In this document: positions 3,661-5,484 of the stretch, piece after piece
Position numbering within the stretch: the stretch's first letter is position 1
Layout of the letters: each line of letters begins with the position of its first letter
Assembly: GCA_024278725.1 (NCBI GenBank)
Contig: JAJRSQ010000175.1
Span: 1-5,484, forward strand
Reading direction: 5' to 3'
Source of the DNA: Chloroflexota bacterium
GTDB taxonomy: Bacteria > Chloroflexota > Anaerolineae > 4572-78
DNA length: 5,484 nt
Program-made: the position numbers and the translations under genes
The notes under the pieces: generated by a model
The model's input: only the letters and a program-made list of their open reading frames with translations
What the model was told of the DNA's origin: nothing
The model's database searches: none

Positions 3661-5484
3661 TATTCCCCATTCACAATTTCCAGCCGCTCGAATATCGCCG
3701 CGATATGCGGCTCGGTGATGCCCAGCCCATCCCCGGCAATAATGGCAGGGTTCAGCGGGTCAAAAATTTCCACGGCGGGGATATTTTCCGCCTGCCATCG
3801 TTTTTCGGTTGCCAGCGCGTAACTTGCCCGGAACTGCCCGCGTAAATCCACCGTTCCGCCGATGGCGCGCAGCGCGTCAACCCCTTCCTGCGTCAATTGC
3901 ATGCTGGCTTCATCTTTCACCGCGATGGCGATGATGGCGTCGTCCGGCGCGGCGGAAAGAAATTCTGCCAGCGTATGGCTCGCGGCGGGGTCGGCGTGGG
4001 TATCGAAGGCGGCGGTGTCCAGCAGCGTGCCGTCTTCCGTGATGATGGCGACATTGAAGCCGCGCCGGTTGGGCGACACATCCACTCCATTCACATAAAT
4101 ATGCCCCAGATTGCCCGCTTCTTCGCCCGCGCTGATGATGGTGATGGCGGGATATGCCTTCGATTTCACCGGCGAGAGTTCATCAAAATGCAGGGTGATG
4201 TCGTTCATTCCCGCGCGGATGGCTTCGGCGGGGATGGTGATGCACCCCCTTCCCAACCCTCCCCCTCCTGTGAGGGGGAGGGAGTCGCCGCAGGCGGCGG
4301 GAGGGGGTAATCTCTGTCCATTGATTTCTATCCAAATACGGTTTGATGGATTCATCTGTTGGGTAGTGAAGCGCAATACTTTCGCTTTGCCATCCAGCGG
4401 AACCATCAACCGCGCGGTTTTGCGCTGGGCAACGGGCGTGTGGGTGGGGATGATACCCCAGCCTTCGGCAAAGTAAAGATTGCTCAGCGGCGAATGGAGC
4501 AAATCCACCTCGGCGGGCAGAGGGGGCAGATTGACGCGATACAGAATCAGGTCGGGCGATTCGCTCAGTTTTTCCACCGGCAGGACGCTTTCGATATACG
4601 GGATGGTCGCCTGCGGGTTGTTCAGATAACCCGGCGTTTCGGGGCGCACCACAATATATTTCACCCCGAAAAAGCGCAGCACATCCCCGGCGATGGCGCG
4701 GTCGGCGTCCCATTGTTCCGGCGGCAGGTCGTGTCCCGTTTCCAGCGCGCGCAGACTGCTGAGGATGGGCGCGTCGGTGAAATACTGAAATTTCAATTCC
4801 GGGTTGCGGCTGGTGTTCCCCTGCAACATCGGTTTTTGGTGGACGGTCTGATAAAATTGCCCGAACATGAAGCCGGTGGTGTACGCTCCGGTGATGCGGA
4901 AGCCGTTTCGCCACGCGAAAGGAATATCGAGCACGGTGAAATCGTCGGGGTCGGCGGCGATGGTCTGGTATGCCGCCGGCACGCGCATATCGGATTGCGG
5001 CAGGGGGATGGAGAGATGTTCGAAAATGCAAAAAGCAAAAAGCAAAATGAAAAATGAAGTATGGGATGCAAGATTGAATTTTGAATTTTGAATTTTGAAT
5101 TTTGAAATGCCCGCCGCTGCCAACGGCGCGAGCGAGAGCATCAGCATGACGCTGTACCGGCTGGGGTAGCGATTGCCTTTGAAAATCGGCAGGTGCTGAA
5201 AAATGACGAAGGGTCCGGGGATGCCGGTGGCGTACCCGTTGACGGTGATATTCGGTCCCAGGGTGGTGAGCGCGAAAAAGAGGGCGGCAAACGCCCAGAA
5301 CCATGCGGCGCGGCGATGCCGCATCCGCCACAACCCGATTGCCGCCAGCAGCGGCAGGGTATAGCCGACGAAAATGTGTTGCCCTTTGTCGAAATTGGCG
5401 ATGCCCGTGCGCGCTACCCACCCGCCGAAAAGGGGATGGTGCATGGTCGGTACGAAAAAGCCGAGCAAATCCGCGCTGAAAGCG
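3660..5484 (-). CDS. Large membrane protein (GT-C/YfhO-like), 5' end missing, with C-terminal ILEI/PANDER domain
   Basis: The frame is open through the window edge (upstream codons read AFSAD before LLGFFVPTMHHPLFGGW), so the true start lies outside. The TTG at 5468, numbered residue 1 here, is not a credible start. Membrane segments lie near residues 31-49, 53-70, 105-120 and 137-150; GNRYPSRYSVMLML (98-111) resembles the R.PSR motif of YfhO-like and GT-C proteins. An extracytoplasmic region follows, with VLDIPFAWRNG, LRFFGVKYIVVRPETPG and a beta-sandwich (about 325-430). Residues 457-560 match ILEI/PANDER (FAM3-like): HIYVNGVDVS, RGFNVAII, AFDTHADPAAS, VKDEAS and GQFRASYAL. That fold binds carbohydrate in POMGNT1, so glycan binding is inferred. 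Two repeats are inserted in frame: a heptamer tract (residues 121-148) and a GC palindrome (387-409). Substrate unknown. The TAA stop (3662-3660) lies in repeat sequence. Confidence 0.85.
   Translation of the reverse strand, partial: AFSADLLGFFVPTMHHPLFGGWVARTGIANFDKGQHIFVGYTLPLLAAIGLWRMRHRRAAWFWAFAALFFALTTLGPNITVNGYATGIPGPFVIFQHLPIFKGNRYPSRYSVMLMLSLAPLAAAGISKFKIQNSKFNLASHTSFFILLFAFCIFEHLSIPLPQSDMRVPAAYQTIAADPDDFTVLDIPFAWRNGFRITGAYTTGFMFGQFYQTVHQKPMLQGNTSRNPELKFQYFTDAPILSSLRALETGHDLPPEQWDADRAIAGDVLRFFGVKYIVVRPETPGYLNNPQATIPYIESVLPVEKLSESPDLILYRVNLPPLPAEVDLLHSPLSNLYFAEGWGIIPTHTPVAQRKTARLMVPLDGKAKVLRFTTQQMNPSNRIWIEINGQRLPPPAACGDSLPLTGGGGLGRGCITIPAEAIRAGMNDITLHFDELSPVKSKAYPAITIISAGEEAGNLGHIYVNGVDVSPNRRGFNVAIITEDGTLLDTAAFDTHADPAASHTLAEFLSAAPDDAIIAIAVKDEASMQLTQEGVDALRAIGGTVDLRGQFRASYALATEKRWQAENIPAVEIFDPLNPAIIAGDGLGITEPHIAAIFERLEIVNGE
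4242..4310. repeat. GC-rich palindromic element inserted in frame
   Basis: CCCTCCCCCTC (4257-4267), loop ctgt, then GAGGGGGAGGG (4272-4282) forms an 11-bp perfect hairpin. A second small hairpin, cgccgc-ag-gcggcg, lies at 4287-4300, followed by GGGAGGGGG at 4299-4307. The segment encodes about residues 387-409 of the membrane protein (LPPPAACGDSLPLTGGGG and on). That low-complexity stretch interrupts a beta-domain between EINGQR and ITIPAEA. It resembles REP-like elements that recur in many bacterial genomes; copy number in this genome cannot be seen. Confidence 0.75.
5025..5108 (-). repeat. Intragenic heptamer repeat tract, twelve units (84 bp)
   Basis: Four perfect tandem ttgaatt units occupy 5074-5101, followed by ttgaaat (5102-5108). 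Downstream in gene order, seven more diverged A-rich units run from 5025 to 5073 (aatgcaa, aaagcaa, aaagcaa, aatgaaa, aatgaag, tatggga, tgcaaga). The tract encodes residues 121-148 of the partial membrane protein: first the polar peptide ISKFKIQNSKFN, then the hydrophobic SFFILLFAFCIF. It keeps the frame exactly (84 = 4 x 21). Confidence 0.88.

Noticed and set aside
4359..5057. Long open frame on the plus strand (232 codons)
   Set aside because: It lies antisense to the membrane-protein gene. Its translation is low-complexity and resembles no family, as expected for a GC-rich antisense shadow.
4183..5421. 412-codon minus-strand frame overlapping the membrane-protein gene
   Set aside because: It is a shifted frame of the real gene, rich in Arg, His and Pro, with no domain pattern. 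The other frame carries coherent membrane and ILEI features.

Overview
The window looks like part of a bacterial chromosome, most likely from the Chloroflexota (Anaerolineae or a relative). This rests on gene content and style: large polytopic membrane proteins with long beta-rich C-terminal tails, a DUF2079 protein, a TIGR02436 four-helix-bundle protein, a GC-rich background, and AT-rich heptanucleotide repeat tracts scattered between and inside genes. Some filamentous cyanobacteria also carry heptamer repeats, so the phylum is an inference. All four supported genes lie on the minus strand, so the direction of reading is from high to low coordinates.

Layout in reading order. (1) 5484-3660 is the 3' part of a large membrane protein gene that begins outside the window. 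It has about four visible membrane segments, then a long presumably exported region ending in an ILEI/PANDER (FAM3-like) domain. (2) 3571-3209 is a small four-helix-bundle (S23/Avd-like) protein gene, set between repeat-filled gaps. (3) 3165-778 is a full-length DUF2079 membrane protein with two tandem C-terminal beta-sandwich modules. (4) 777-571 is a gap holding a 114-bp element bounded by 15-bp perfect inverted repeats and a perfect consensus sigma-70-type promoter. (5) 570-1 is an IclR-family regulator gene truncated by the window edge; its leader carries a dyad that looks like an autoregulatory operator.

Genes 1 and 3 are probably both envelope proteins of the GT-C/YfhO-like type, acting on lipid-linked sugars or surface glycans, but no substrate can be read from the sequence. 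The genes are co-directional with gaps of 88 and 43 bp, and no strong terminator is visible between them. IclR has its own promoter and need not regulate them.

The most distinctive signal is a degenerate heptanucleotide repeat. It fills both intergenic gaps among the first three genes and also sits in frame inside both membrane-protein genes. By eye, the coding tracts parse as 21, 42, 42, 42 and 84 bp, all multiples of 21, so they keep frame. Their units are stop-free when read in the sense direction, whereas most intergenic units carry TGA or TAA. A separate GC-rich palindromic element is also inserted in frame in the first membrane protein gene.
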